This document shows positions 33,444-46,225 of a DNA stretch of 64,000 nt, one piece after another. How positions within the stretch are numbered: position 1 is the stretch's first letter; each line of letters begins with the position of its first letter. The translations under genes were made by a program, and so were the position numbers. Source of the DNA: Vitellaria paradoxa (Eukaryota > Streptophyta > Magnoliopsida > Ericales > Sapotaceae). Below the pieces are notes generated by a model. It saw nothing but the letters and a program-made list of their open reading frames with translations, was not told where the DNA came from and did not search any database. The DNA is taken from NCBI GenBank assembly GCA_019916065.1, contig CM034242.1:15314823-15378822 (forward strand), in the 5' to 3' direction.

Positions 33444-34469
33444 ACTCATTTATAAAGGGTGCAAATGATTTATTAAACGGGATCTGTTAAAACACCTAAT
33501 TAAAATAAAGAAAAAATACTCTAAACTTCTCCCCTGCTCGTTATCTTATGTCTTTGTGCTTTTTCTTCTTTTCTACCGATTCTTGTCGGTTTTTTGCGGT
33601 AGATAGAATATCACTTTGACGGATAAAATATTTACAGAAATCTAAGAATTACGGAGACATCAAATGACGTGTCACGTTGCATTGTATCTATATTAGACAC
33701 AGTGAGAAGCACAGCAAGAAAAGAAGGATACCACTAAAATTAAATGTAATATTTAATTTTTTTAAATTATTACCTAATTTTAATATTTACTTCAGGCTAT
33801 AATATGAAAAATAAAATTTACTTTTAAAAAAATATATTTCTATTTAATAACTTACCAGTAACTTAAAAAATAAATTTTACTTTTAAAAAAAATTATATTT
33901 CTATTTAATAACTAACCATTAACTTATGAATATAATTGTTTTAGTATATTTTTAATATAATATATAATTTTATTTTTTATTATTAACTATATCTTTATTG
34001 TATTATATTGTCTTTGTATTTTTGTCTTTTTGAAATTATGTATTCTACATCTGTACTACTTTTTTTTATTTTATACCTGTCTCGCATATATGTTTTTAGA
34101 TTAAAAATAATTATCATAATATGGCAAGTTGATCTATCGATTTTGGCACGTGTCTACTTTAGGGGTCGCTTAGTCAGTTTGACTTCACTTGTAAGTCTCT
34201 CATTGATTTATATATATATATATATATATATGCACTTATACATTAATTGAAATAAATTTTTAATTTTTTTTTCAAAAAAAGGTAGGTTAAGTAATAAGTA
34301 AATGGATTGAATACGACTTCATATATTTGTATTAACTCGTATCTAACCTGTCTATATCCAATCCGTCTTTTAAGTGAGCCAATTTGGATTGCATTTATTT
34401 AACTTTCAATCCGTTTAAATTTATCATTAACCTGCTTAACCTGTCAATTTTATCATCCTTAATATTTAC

Positions 34470-35095
34470 TTATTATATTTTAAAATAAAATAATGTCATT
34501 TTAATTTAATTAAATTAGTCGTAAACTGATTTTAAATTTGAATTCCTTTTTATTGGCTTGAATTTAAGCTTATGGAAAAGTTAGAGCTCGATCAAACTTG
34601 TGCTAAAATTTAATATAAACACCTCGAGTAAAATTTAAGTAAATCAAAACTCAAACAAAGTGGACTTGGCATCTTTATTTTTCTCTTCTTTACTCTCTCC
34701 ATCTGATTCCTCCAAAGCAGAAAGAGTATGTTTGGCAGATAGATTAGGAGGAGTCAGATTGGATGGGTTAGATTATAAAATTATTTATTTTAAATAAAAT
34801 TACAAAAAAATATTTTTAATAATTTTATACGTGACGTAGAGTATGTTTAAAGTGATAAAAAATTAGGTAAAATGAGATAAAGTGAGATAAGTTATGAGTT
34901 TATAATTCGTGTAATAAAATAAAAAATAAATAATTTCTAAAATTTTTAAATATTTTTTATATTTTTTAAAATTTTTTTATTACTCCAAATGCAAACGTAA
35001 TAATAATTTCATACCCTTCCCTCCGCAACTCCCCTTATTCCAACTCCCCGAAGCCGTTGTTACCCATATCCCAAACAGGGCCTAAGCGTCAGTTC
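34470..35095. other. spacer with nested MITEs upstream of the next gene
   Basis: An outer short element seems to run from GAGTATGTTTGGCAG (about 34725) to CCCAAACAGGGCC (about 35085). It contains MITE family C copy 2. The region closest to the gene, 35000-35090, is GC-richer. Confidence 0.45.
34849..34998. mobile_element. MITE family C, copy 2 (inverted)
   Basis: AT-rich with GAGATAAAGTGAGATAAG and TTATGAGTTTATAATTCGTG, matching the reverse complement of 15447-15592. Ends are TATGTTTAAAGTGATAAA and ATTACTCCAAATGCAA. A possible ACGTA duplication flanks it. Confidence 0.5.
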
Positions 35096-35465
35096 TCGCG
35101 GCAGAAGCAACAACAAAGGATCGCCTCTGATCCCTCTTTTTCTCGGGACTAAAAATTTCACATTCCATCAAATTTTCTTCTCTCTCAACGACCGCCCCCT
35201 TCTGTCTACTTTCTCTCTCCATATCTATCCATTCCCTCTCTCTGCAGTCAACAGCCCTCGTACTTTTTTGGATCTCGCCGGAAACACCGATCCGGTCGGA
35301 GCCGTCCGCCGTCCGAAGACCTTATTCGCAGGACTTATACGGTTCCGGTCGTTTTGTTGACCGATGACAAGTTGTCACAGCGAAGCCTATTTCATTATTC
35401 TTGTTTTACAGTTGCGGTTTGACGATTAGGGTTTTGGACTAGAGGCTCGTGATAGTGTACCAATT
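35096..35465 (+). promoter_or_regulatory. probable 5' untranslated leader and proximal promoter of the HIZ2-like gene
   Basis: CT-rich stretches (35130-35250, TTCTCTCTC and CTCTCTCTC runs), typical of plant 5' leaders, precede the ATG at 35466. No clear TATA box. The GC content rises compared with the upstream MITEs. Confidence 0.55.
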
Positions 35466-38400
35466 ATGCCTCGTAGTTCACGACACAAATCGCACAGACA
35501 AAGCAAACATAGTTCCATAGACGCTAGAGAGCATTCTGACTCGGAGGAGGATGTGAAGATGAAGGATAGAAACGACAAGGAAGAAGGCTCAGTTATGGTT
35601 TCTAGGGATATGGGCTTGAGCGAGAAGCGCAAACTCTCTTCGAGCAAAGATACGTCTGGTCAGATTAATGGCGATGCGTCAGATGAGTATGTCCCTTTGA
35701 AGCGTCGTAAAGAGAAGGCAGATGCTAGTGCCTCCTCGGATAGGTGGAATGGTGGTGGAGATGAGCGAGGGATTGGTGCAAGCGCGGAGAAGGAGATGAA
35801 AGGGGATAGCTCAAGGATTGATGCAGATAAAAGCTCGAAGTCGACTTCTGTTGATTCGAAGAATAAAAGTAGTAGAAGGCACGAAAGTGTCTGCGAAAAG
35901 AAAGTGGAGAATGTGGCTTTATCGGCAGAGAAAGAGGAGAGTAGGAGTGGCAGCAGAGTTGATTCAAAGCGGAAGTCTGAAAAAGATACTGGGCGAAAAG
36001 ATGAGAGGGGGAGGGAGAGGAAGATACAGGACGTGAGACGTGGTACAGAGTCACGGTCAGTTGATGGAGAAGCCACTACGAATCAAGGATCACATTCAGT
36101 AGATTTTGATGAAGAGCGACCTGGGAAACGCAGTAGAGAAAATACTGGTAAGGTAACTAATTGTTGTGTTTTTAAAAGAAATATTTGTTTGTTTGTGACA
36201 ATACTACATTGCTGGTCTACTAAAGTTGTGCTTGCAATGTTGTTGATTGGTATTCCTGTAAATATGTTGTGTATTTAGTCAACTTCAATCTGAAAAGCTT
36301 TCTGCAAGCATCTACCATTCTATTGGGGAGATCTTGTTTCATAATTGAATAGGTATATAACATTTTAACAGAAATAGAAGATAGTTATTTTGCTTTACAC
36401 AAACTCTTTATTGACATAGGTCCAAAGTATAGCTTTTCTTGCAGTAACTATTAAATGAGGATGTCATTAATATTGCCCTTTTGAGTGTGGGAAGGTATGC
36501 TTAGAAGTAAGCAGAAGGTTTTAACTATAATTACAGAGGGAGTGAGTGCATAAAGTTTTAATTTGTTATAAGTTTGTTAAAGTACTTATTTGTCATCAGA
36601 TTCTTGCCTACTATCTTTTGGGCTCTCTGGCTAAGTTAATGATTTTTTAGTTTCTCGCTGAAGTGAAGATGCAGCTGAATTTTATCATCTACATTGGGGG
36701 GTTACGTTCGTCTCCTTTTCTTTGGTTTGAGAAATATGCCAGTGGAGTGTTTATTGTTGTTGTTGCTTTTGGGCTGAGGCATCCACAAAGTTAATCCTTC
36801 TATTTTTATTTTTTAGTTACAGAAGTTAATTTGTTTAGGTATCTGTTAATAGCTAAATATTCTTGAGAAATGTTATATTTTTCTACGTATATATTTCTAC
36901 ATGCTTATTGCAGTGCAATTATGATAATAATGGTGTGGGCATGATTTGTATGTTTCTTTGTGTGTCCCATTTTTCAAGCTACGTTACATGTTTCACAATT
37001 TTTTGCCAAGTGCCATTGAAGTGAAGAAGCAAACTGTTTTAAGTGTAATTCATTGAATTGAATAGTCCAAGGATTTAGAGGTTCTTCGGTGGGTTAATGT
37101 AGTCATGTAGATTGATGTTTTGTTATGGTGCTAGGAAGAAGACTGTTTACTAGGGAAAGACCATATCTTTCGATAAAATGAAGCAACCTCTAGATGCTCA
37201 GGGCTGCATTTCCAATTGGGAGGGATTGATAATATCAAGATACCGACAAAGGGCGTTCTGATAGTTGGCTTGAGCTCTGAAATTTTGTTGTGAAGTCTAA
37301 ATTTTAATTGTTGTAAAATTAAATTTATATATATGTGTGTGTGTATATAATAGAGAGAGGTAGAGGGGTGAAATGTGAAATGATTTGAGTGCATTAACCA
37401 TTGCCATTTATGATATGGTGTGAGAATGCATGCTTTCCTTTTTTTTCTCTGATTCATTCGTTACTCTGAAGGATTTTACAGCACCAATTTCATCTATCTT
37501 TATTTATTTATTTATTTATTTGATTATCAAGAGCCAGTTTTATCTTATTTTCATATTTCTTTTCCTTTTAATTAGTTTTTAAATCCAACTCGATGGTTCA
37601 AGGCATTTAGAAGTCATTCACCTTAGAATTCAATTCCTCTTTTGTTTTTGTGAAGTTATACTAATTGTTTTATAAGTTACTTGCGTGAATGGTTGCTGAA
37701 TTTAGAGATTTTTTGTTGGGTGGAATGTTAAGGTTGTTTCCTTCTTCTACCGACCTGCACATTTGCAGAGGTGCCTTGTTTATATAGATCTATCCAATAA
37801 TTATTGTTATTATCATTATTATTTTTTTATTTTGTAGTAAGCTTGATTGGGCTACTAAATAGGCGAGATCTACTTGATCACTTTTTAGCACAATTGCGAT
37901 TGCAAAGAATGTTCCTGCTCTTAACTATTGCATCTTTCCAGTCACCTACGTTTATGATTTTGTCAATTCTAAAACATTCTTATATGATGTTTTTTTATTT
38001 TTTTTTTCCCTTTCATTTTATTTTTTTCTCATTTTGGTTTTAAAAGTGGGAGAAAGATTTGCTGTTGCTGTGTTGGCCTTTCTCTTTCACTGGAGTTTAG
38101 TTACACTCACTGAATTTGTTTATTTTTTCAGAGTGGTCTATACAAGATGAGTTACGAAATCCTGAGTTAGAGAAGGAGCTTGAGAAACGGATAAGGAAGA
38201 GAAGAGATGGCTCTTATGATCGGGATATATATCAAGATGATGTAAAAGAAAGTAAAGACAAGCGACTGTCTTCGAGAGGTGAACGTGCCAAGGATGCAAG
38301 GTACAAGGATGAAAAGGATAAGGATGGAAGTTGTGGGGATAAGCACCGTAAAGATGGTGATAGAGATAACAGAAAAAAGGATAATGAGTATCAGCAAGAT

Positions 38401-41400
38401 GGCCGGAGAGAGAGCAGACACAGGGATATTAAGTATCGGGAAGATGGAGATAATAGACACAAAGATGATAAACACTATGAAGATAGTGAGAAAGATAATA
38501 GGCATAGGGACAATAAGTACCGCGAAGATGGAAGAGATGATTGGCATAGGGATGATAAGTATCTTCAGGATGGTCACAAAGATAATAGACGCAGAGTTGA
38601 TAAGTATCGCGAAGGTGGGGATAGATATGATAGACACAGGGATGAAAAATATGGTGAAGATGGGGATAGAGACAACAGACACAGAGATGATTGGTTTCCA
38701 GAAGATGGCAACAGGGATGGTAGAAATAGGGAAGAGAAGAATTGGGAAGACACTGCCGGAGACAGTAGACATAGGGATGGGAAGCAAAGAGATGATAGTG
38801 ACAAAGATAAGAGACTCCGGGATGTCAAGTACCAGGATGAACGCTCCTCGAGAGATCGCACTAGTGATAAATCTGATATCAAGCGTTTGAGAGATGAAAG
38901 TAATGCTGCAGAGCCCCATTACAAGCAATCAAGTAATTGTGATGGTAATCCAATTTATGATGATCGCAGTACCAGGTACAAAGATGATAAAGGGAGGAGA
39001 AGAACCATTGATAAGGAGGACCATGGTGATATTAGATCCCGGGGTACCAAAGTGCATCATTCTGATACATCAAAGAAATCTATGAACAGTGCTAGATCAG
39101 AGTCAGTCAGTGATAGAGGAAGGTCTAGCACACGTAATGCTGATGTGGAAATTAATCCAAGCCACAGCAGACGGAGGCGTTCACCTAGCTCTAGTTCTCA
39201 TGGTGCAAAAGATCATTACAGGTATTTTTGTTTATCATTTTTTTTTTTTTGTTAATGAAGTATAAATTCATTAATCATCAGTATAGGCTCCCCCCCCCCC
39301 CCAAAAATCTCTGTTTCTCCTTCTGATGCTAGCAGATATAATTCAGTTTGTGGGTAGGAGTGATACTCTAGTTTTATTATTGTTCTTTGTAAAATTATTT
39401 TGGACTGGGGTAGACGCATTGACATTATTTAGATAACTGCTTTGGGCTGTGATGCCTCCTCTATTATCCTGCTGGAACCAAACACTGTTGACCACCTATT
39501 GTTATATCTGGGGCTTTGATGTCTTGTTTGTATGTCCTTTCATGCAGTTGGATAATGAATAATAAAAGTTTGAATGCGGATGGGTAATAATAACCGAACA
39601 CAATGTTGTATGCTTGTTTGCCACTATCATTGTTACTAGGAGCTTCCAGTTAGGTAAATGGAAAATGGAATCTGAGACTAGAAAAAAAATATGAATGCGG
39701 ATGGGAGTTTGTCATTGGTTATACTTCCTCCATCCATACTGTACTTTCTATAATGTCCCAAATGGTACTATTTTGAAAGTCATGGCATATAATCTCAAAT
39801 CATCTGATATTTTCGGACGAGTGTCAATGCATGTACTATTCTAAATTGAAGAACTTTATGTGGATTAAAATATTATCACTTAAATTCAAATGCATTAAAT
39901 GCATGTCTCCTTAAAAGTTGGCTTCTTAGAAAGATGTTTGGGACTAGTGGTTTTAATTTCAAAAAGTTGTTTTATTCAAGAAAGAAGTTAATCAGATGTG
40001 AATGAGCAAAAGGTAAATGATTAGGATTGAAATAATGTTCTCCAAATGAAGGAAATGGCTGGGATCAATGTGCAACAGTTTTATACAAATAACTTTGTTG
40101 AGGTGTTTTACACTTACCCATATATAATCTAACTGATTTGGAATTATCTTGGGGAAAAATTACTGACATATGTCTGATTTGGAATTCTCCATTGTGTGAT
40201 TAAACTAATTCTAAGCTTAGATCTAAGCTACTTATTTTATATAAACTTGTCCTCTGAGAACATAATTGTAACTTATTTTAGATTCTAAAATGTGCTCAAC
40301 ATTCATTTCATTTTTCAATTTTTTGAACCATGAAGGGCTCCATGGCATGAAGAATCAAAATCTACGGACTATGTGCCTGAAGAAAGAGTTCAGCATGATG
40401 TAGACTCTAGTAAAGATTCTTCTGGAGTAACTGAGAAGGCTTTATTGTTTCAGTCTATTGAGAAATCCCTTCAAAATGATGACAGACATTTGGGTGAGTT
40501 GTCAGCTGAAAGACATTTGATTCTGACCTGCACTGCACCTTTGCAGCTGGTGGATAAATCGCCATCATCAACAGGCACTGATCGCAGATTCTTGAATAGA
40601 TCTGATGTTAGGCGGAGCCTTGATATCGAGGACTCGGGGAAGAAAAGTGGCTTAAAGGATGCAAAGGATTATTCTCGTAGGGTACACACACGAAGTCGTG
40701 AGTTGCCTGTGGAAACGCTCCCAGGAAATGAGTTTCCTCAAACAGAGGGGGACAATTTATCTGTCTCTTCACCTTTTACTAGAACTAATCACTTGCCCAG
40801 CAATTCTAGGTCTCTTCTACCTCCTCCCTCCTCAAGGATGGGTGTTGATAGCCCTTCAGCTTTGGGCTCTTTGGAAGATGACAATAGAAGCAAGTCAAAT
40901 AGTCATCATAGGAGGATCGTTGATCCCAACATGGCAAGAGTGCAAGGAAGTGCTTGGAGAGGTATCCCAAATTGGCCTTCTCCTGTGGCAAATGGCTTCA
41001 TTCCTTTCCAGCATGGTCCACCTCCTGTAGGTTTTCATCCAATGATGCAGCAGTTTCCTGCTCCTCCATTGTTTGGTGTTAGACCTCCAATGGAATTAAA
41101 CCAATCTGGGGTTCATTACCATGCTCCTGATGACAGATTTTCTGGTCACGGGCGTCCCCTTGGTTGGGGAAATCCAGTGGATGACTCATGCCCTCCTCCC
41201 ATCCGTGTATGGGATGCAAACAACGCAGTTTTGGGGGATGAATCTCACATTTATGGGAGACAAGATTGGGACCATAGTAGAAGTCTTACAGGTGGTCGGG
41301 TGTGGGGGACGAGTGGGGACATATGCAACGGGCAAAAAAGTGTTGCAAGCACAGAGTTGCCATCCCAGAAAGAGGAGGTTTGTTCAGTTCATGGGGCATC

Positions 41401-43549
41401 AGATGAAGTTCAGCTTGACCAGTCAGGTCTGCTACCTCAGAATGGTGAAAAACAACCCAGTGTTCTGGCTGAGAGCATTGACATTGATCAGTTAAGCAAT
41501 TCTTGTGAAAGGAATGCTCTTGAAGCTGCCAAAACTATTCCTGAGGAGATGTCCAACCTTTTAAGAAACAGTGATACTTGTCTTTCACATGTTTATCTTT
41601 CCATGATTGACATTTCGGCAGATCTTACCCAACCTGCGTTATATAGCCAGTATACAAGTTTGATGGGTATGGATCAGAAAACAAATTCCAAAGAAGATGA
41701 TTTCAAGTTTATATATGTGGAGGTATGCAGAAATGGTTTTGAAAACACTTCACTTAGTTTTTAATTGTTTAATTTTACTGAGGTCATTTCTTTTTGTATG
41801 GCAGGAGGTTATAGATGCTGAAGTGAAGATTCCTAATAGAACTTCAAATGCTTCACTTTTTTCTACGATAAATGATTCTGTTTTTCAGGTATGTGCAGGG
41901 TGATAAATGTAATTTATTTCTCTAGATTGCTTGGTGAACTACAATTCCAGTTGTAATGATGCATTTGCATTTTTTGAAAATACAGGTATTACTGATGGTG
42001 TTATGTCTCAAAATGAAAGGAAACTTAACTATATACCATGTTGTCCTTTTAGTGACTTTGTTTTTGGATAATTCTGTTAGTAAGGCGGTGCTTATTGTAA
42101 TGTATTGGTGAAAAAAATACTACTTATTATATATACATTACCATCAGTACGTGATTGGTGAGATTGAAAACTACATTGCGGTCTGCATTTGATCCCTATG
42201 CATATGCACACCTATATATCACTACTGTGAAGAATTATGCTCAAGTTAATCTCTTGTTATCACTCAGACTGATCGTATGTTCTACTTCCAGTATGCATCA
42301 TAACATCAGACCATTGTATAGATCTGCCTATCTCTATCTCACACTAAACTACTAGATTAACAAATGATACATTTGGGAAGAGGGATCAAGATATTGGCAT
42401 TTTTTATGAGGCATTAATTGATTCCAAGGTGTTACTGATTGTAAATATGTGCTCTTTGAGCAGTACAAGGCTCGTAGTGTGAAGATTATTTTGTGAATTG
42501 TTTTAACGATGGGTATCATAGGAATGACTATTATTAATTGATTTGAAGATAAAATCTTGTGGTGGTCACTTGGTAGATTTATGAGCACTTCCCTCCACCC
42601 AAGTACACCTTTTTTGAAGAAATTAATTCTTTGGTGAAGGTCTTTCTCGTATTTGGTGCTGAATGTTTATACAAAGCAAGAATACTTTATCCTGTTGATT
42701 TTTCTTTTTCCCTTTACAAGAGGATAAAAACTTATGCTTTTAGCTTTTCCTTAATCAGTTATTTCAAACGTCACAGATGTAACCATTTTTAATCATTGAA
42801 TATGCTTGCCCTTCTAGTTTCTAATCTGTCTTCAATTTATGATTAATCTGCAGAAAGCCATGTCCCTGTACAGGAAACTGAAAGATGTCAGGTACATTCA
42901 TGGAGATGAAGTACCAGTTTCCAATGTGGAGAACGTTGAGTCTGCTCCAATACTGGATCGGGAGGGAGCGGGTTCATATGATGATAAACCAGGCAAGGTG
43001 GTACCAGCTCGTGATCAGCAAGAAGCAGAAGCTGCTCTTTTAGCTTTAAACGAGGTGAAAATGGAAGGGTCTCCTGCAATCACCCATGAGAAGATAGAAG
43101 AAAAGGTCGAAGCTGAGTGTCCAGAGAAACTAGAGTCGGTTGCAGCTTTAAGCAAGGTGAAAATGGAGTTGGATTCAGTTTCAGAGCAGGAGACACAGGA
43201 GAATGTTGTTGAAGACAAATCTTTGTATCCTGGAAATGTTGAACAATATGATGCCCATTCACCCGGTAAGGCAGACGAACTGAGCAGGGCTAGCGACTCC
43301 AAAGGCGACCGTTGTGCAACTGATAAGCATTCACCTGGTAAGGTTGAAGAGGTGGTGTGCAGGGAAAGCGACTCCAAAGACGACCTTTCTGCAACCGATG
43401 ACGAGGGACAGAAGTTGCATGACGCAAAGTGTGGTGCCTTGCTTTTTTGTGATGTGTCTTCTGAGGCATGTCTGATGCCACCAGAGTCACTCGAGTCTGG
43501 GTTAGTAAATTTAAGTCGAATACATCAATCTCCCGAAAGTACACATTGA
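35466..43549 (+). CDS. HIZ2/ZC3H13-like charged repeat protein (At5g53440 family), complete, five exons
   Basis: Exons: 35466-36147, 38132-39221, 40336-41722, 41805-41888 and 42854-43549, all with GT-AG borders and matching phases. They total 3939 bp, or 1312 residues. The N-terminus is Ser/Lys/Glu-rich with nuclear-type basic clusters (VPLKRRKEK). Residues about 300-470 are tandem RDNRHRDDKYREDG repeats. The middle has the conserved Pro/Gly block AWRGIPNWPSPVANGFIPFQHGPPP...PPLFGVRPPMELN and RPLGWGNPV. The C-terminus ends SRIHQSPESTH. Plant homologues are reported as partners of HAKAI in the nuclear m6A RNA methylation complex. I assign that role by family only, from memory. No CCCH finger is visible, as in its relatives. 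Confidence 0.9.
36148..38131 (+). other. intron 1 of the HIZ2-like gene
   Basis: 1984 bp, GTAAGG...TTTTCAG. T-rich with a (TTTA)n tract at 37499-37521. No insertion with clear ends was found. Confidence 0.85.
38335..38850 (+). repeat. coding minisatellite in exon 2
   Basis: About eleven units of 45-51 bp encode variants of (R/K)DNRHRDDKYREDG. The pattern leaves the other frames unusually open, which explains long shadow frames on both strands. Confidence 0.85.
39222..40335 (+). other. intron 2 of the HIZ2-like gene
   Basis: 1114 bp, GTATTT...TGAAG. It starts with a poly-T, followed at 39291-39303 by a run of C. No gene or clear transposon. Confidence 0.8.
41889..42853 (+). other. intron 4 of the HIZ2-like gene
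   Basis: 965 bp, GTATGT...CTGCAG. Nothing recognised. Intron 3 (41723-41804) is only 82 bp. Confidence 0.8.
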
Positions 43550-43845
43550 GACAATTTGATTATCTATGAGCCTTTGAAATTGCCCTTTTTCTTAATCATA
43601 TTATCTTGTGCTTTGCTGCTTTTATCTTAGTTCAATTAATAAAGTTTTATCTTCAGCAAACTCGAATTTATTTTTCAAGATGGGAAAGTTATTGAAATGC
43701 CAAGGTTATGAAAATATATATTCTGAATAATTGACCCAAAAGTTGGCTGCTGCTGAAAGGTACTTGTTTTAAAATCTTCTTTTCTAAATTTTTTTTTAAT
43801 CTATTTATGAAAAGCCTTCTAAAGAAGAAGTGTGTTTGTTTGCAG
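43550..43845 (+). other. 3' untranslated and downstream region of the HIZ2-like gene
   Basis: AT-rich. CAATTAATAAAG near 43633-43644 includes an AATAAA-type polyadenylation signal about 90 bp after the stop. Confidence 0.6.
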
Positions 43846-44283
43846 TGGTGATGGGAAGTATGTTGTTGGTCATATTTTAAAGGGATGCCTTTCTCTGGTA
43901 TGTATTCTCTGCTCCTGTATGCATGCATGCATGCATGGTATGCTTTTTAAACAGTTTTTATTTGTTTATTTATTTAAGTAAACAATATTTATATTATACT
44001 ATAAAGGGAGTTTTTATTTATTTATTTAAGTAAAAAATATTTATATTAAAACACAAAAGGAGATAAGCTCCACGGTCATCTGCATCACTTTGTCAAGTCG
44101 AGGAAGTTGAACTTTTTTTCTTCATGCTTAATATAATTGGAGAATTTGGAGGGAAATTTATGATAATTACAAAGGGTTTTTTCTACTGTCAAAACTTTTT
44201 TTTTTTTTTTCAATTGCAGGCCTTATTAGATTCTGTGTGGAAAAGTGGTTTTACTAAGGCAACGTTTGAAGCTGTAAAAAAAA
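43846..44283 (+). pseudogene. two-exon fragment of an unrecognised gene
   Basis: 43846-43897 is bordered by TTTGCAG and GTATGT, and 44220-44279 is preceded by CAATTGCAG. Joined, they read in one frame: GDGKYVVGHILKGCLSL then ALLDSVWKSGFTKATFEAVKKK, after which the frame runs into A-rich sequence. Good splice borders and non-repetitive codons suggest a piece of a real gene, cut off on both sides. I do not recognise the family. The intron holds a duplicated TTTATTTATTTAAGTAAA segment (43960-44035) and a CATG run at 43919-43936. Confidence 0.4.
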
Positions 44284-46130
44284 AAATTACAAACTCTACA
44301 AATATCTACAAACATAAATTACGAGACTATAAAATTTAAATTCTCTGTTTACTTCTCAAAAAATATTAAATTTTATAATTTTATACAATTTTATACAACT
44401 CCAAATTAAAATTGAGACAAAAGTTTGGAAGCCAGGTTGTAATAGATAGGACTTAATTAAGAATGTTGAGATACAAAGGTTTAGGTAATGGCTTAAGGGG
44501 GCGTTTGAGCGTACCAACAAACTCGTGGGACTTTAGTTGATAGTTGGGTATTCGGTAAAAAATCATAAAAGTTGTAGGAAGTTGGTAAAAGTTGAAAAAA
44601 AAAGGTAGAAGTTAATTTTGTATTTGGTGAAAAAAGTTGGAAAAATTTGATAAAAATTAATTTTTGGGGGGAGGGGGGTGGGGGGAGGTTGAGCCAAATG
44701 CTACCAAAACAGTTTTGGGTGTTAGTTTAGCTAGTTGGATTTTGGATTTCTTCCTTAATGGTTATTAGGTTGAGTTTCTTCAGAGCGATTAAAAGTTTGC
44801 TTGATTCTTAAAATTTTAAGGTCTTACAGATTGGCACACCCGAACACCTTGAGTTATTTAAAAAAAAAAAAAGGTTTAGACTATGAATTTTGCGGAAAGA
44901 CCGTAGTCATTGTTACTATCTCCATGTTTTGCAAGTGGCCGCAAGTGGCTCAGTCAGCGGGCCGGGCCAAAGTTACGCACTGTATAGATGAGGTCTTAAA
45001 ATTAAGCCCTAGTCTGTCAATTTGAATATTTGTTTGATGATTTTCCATTTGTTGGTCCAATAAAACTTTTAACGGGTTATTTCTGGTTTCAAAAAAAAAA
45101 AAAAATTAAGGGGTAAAAAGTGTAAAGTTTTATTTGATATTCCAGCCGAAAGATTTACTTTTCGTTGAGGGAGTAACTTCATCTATGGGGTTATGAACGT
45201 GCATTTTATCGCAAAGAATTTACCTGATTTTGAACATATTAGTTATCAGATAATGAATTCAGAGGATTGCAGTGAATGTTTTGTTTGATACATAAAACGA
45301 GACCAGGTATTTTTACATTTTTTCTTTTTTTTTTTAGTATTTAAAAATGATCAAATGGCCGATTAACGAAAAAAAAATTAAATAAATAAATAATTCCAAA
45401 TGTGATTTACCAAAAATTTAACAAAAATTTACATTGTAATAAAAATGTAAGACTTAAGTAATATAATTAAAGGTATGAGTTCGGAAGTGAGATTTTTAAA
45501 TATAGAGCTTAATAAATTTAATTGCAGGTGTAAGTTTTGAAGTGAGATTTAATGTAAAATATAAGCACATTAATCCCGTATTTTTTAGCCAGTTACGTTC
45601 ATTATATTTTCTTTTTTCTTTTTAATGAAAACTTGAGGGATATTTTTATTTCATTAGTGTTTTTATTTATTTTTATTTTTTTGTGGGAGAGTAAACATTA
45701 ACGGTTAACCAAAAAGAATGCTTGAATTGATACAAAAAATATTCATGAATGAGTGTTTTAGTTTGATGATATTTGACACAATTTGACTATGATACGATTT
45801 GTAATACAAATTATTGAAAGAAAATTTGAAGATGACACAACATAAACATTTGAATTCGAAATTTGATTTGATGTGACAGAAATTTGATTTGATTATGAAA
45901 TAGATTAATTATGGGTAATTATCCTTCACCGTTTTAAGGTTTGATATAGAGACAGTTAATTAGTTAAAGATGCAGCTGGCACTTTTAGAATTTAAATAAA
46001 TACACAATTTCACCTTTTCTTATTTCTGTTTTTTTTCTGTTTTTTCTTTTTTTTTTTAATTTATATAGAAAGGAAGGTCGATTAGATTGGACAGTTGTCC
46101 TACGTGGCATTGAGAGAGAGAGTGGCAGTG
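44284..46130. other. AT-rich intergenic region with a G-rich tract
   Basis: Mostly AT-rich. The G tract at 44666-44688 is described separately. The 44490-44720 block (GCGTTTGAGCGTACCAA...GAGCCAAATGCTACC) looks like a MITE of unknown family. No gene. Confidence 0.5.
44666..44688 (+). other. G-rich tract with quadruplex potential
   Basis: Three runs of six G separated by single A or T, followed by AGG. Enough guanines for a G-quadruplex on the plus strand. Confidence 0.6.
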
Positions 46131-46180
46131 AGAGGAAAAGAGAAGGGGGTGAGTGGATTTGTTAGCGTCAGCTTGACATT

Positions 46181-46225
<45 letters not shown>

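Larger units (their letters stand above)
28346..34461. mobile_element. hAT element 3, split by an LTR retrotransposon
   Basis: Ends are TAGGGGTGGTAAA (left) and TTTATCATCCTTA (right). The 8-bp duplication ATATTTAC is perfect at 28338-28345 and 34462-34469. Without the nested LTR element (28464-33443 plus its 5-bp duplication) it is about 1.13 kb and carries no transposase. The sequence resumes sensibly across the insertion. Confidence 0.9.

Noticed and set aside
28196..34684. Outer hAT element from TAGGATTGGCAA to TTGGCATCTTTA
   Set aside because: The ends match poorly and the flanking 8-mers (GTTAAAAC against TTTTTCTC) are not duplicates. At most it is an old relic around hAT element 3.
35660..36076. 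Minus-strand frames opposite exon 1 of the HIZ2-like gene
   Set aside because: Shadow of Ser/Lys/Glu-rich codons. No domain, no splice context.
38167..38928. 253-codon open frame on the minus strand (and long plus-strand alternate frames 38279-38890)
   Set aside because: It is opposite the RD/KY repeats of the HIZ2-like exon 2. Openness follows from the repeat codons, and the predicted protein is a monotone Ile/Val/Ser pattern.
41121..41495. 124-codon frame in exon 3 of the HIZ2-like gene
   Set aside because: Alternate frame of the well-supported exon, whose own frame matches conserved family blocks.
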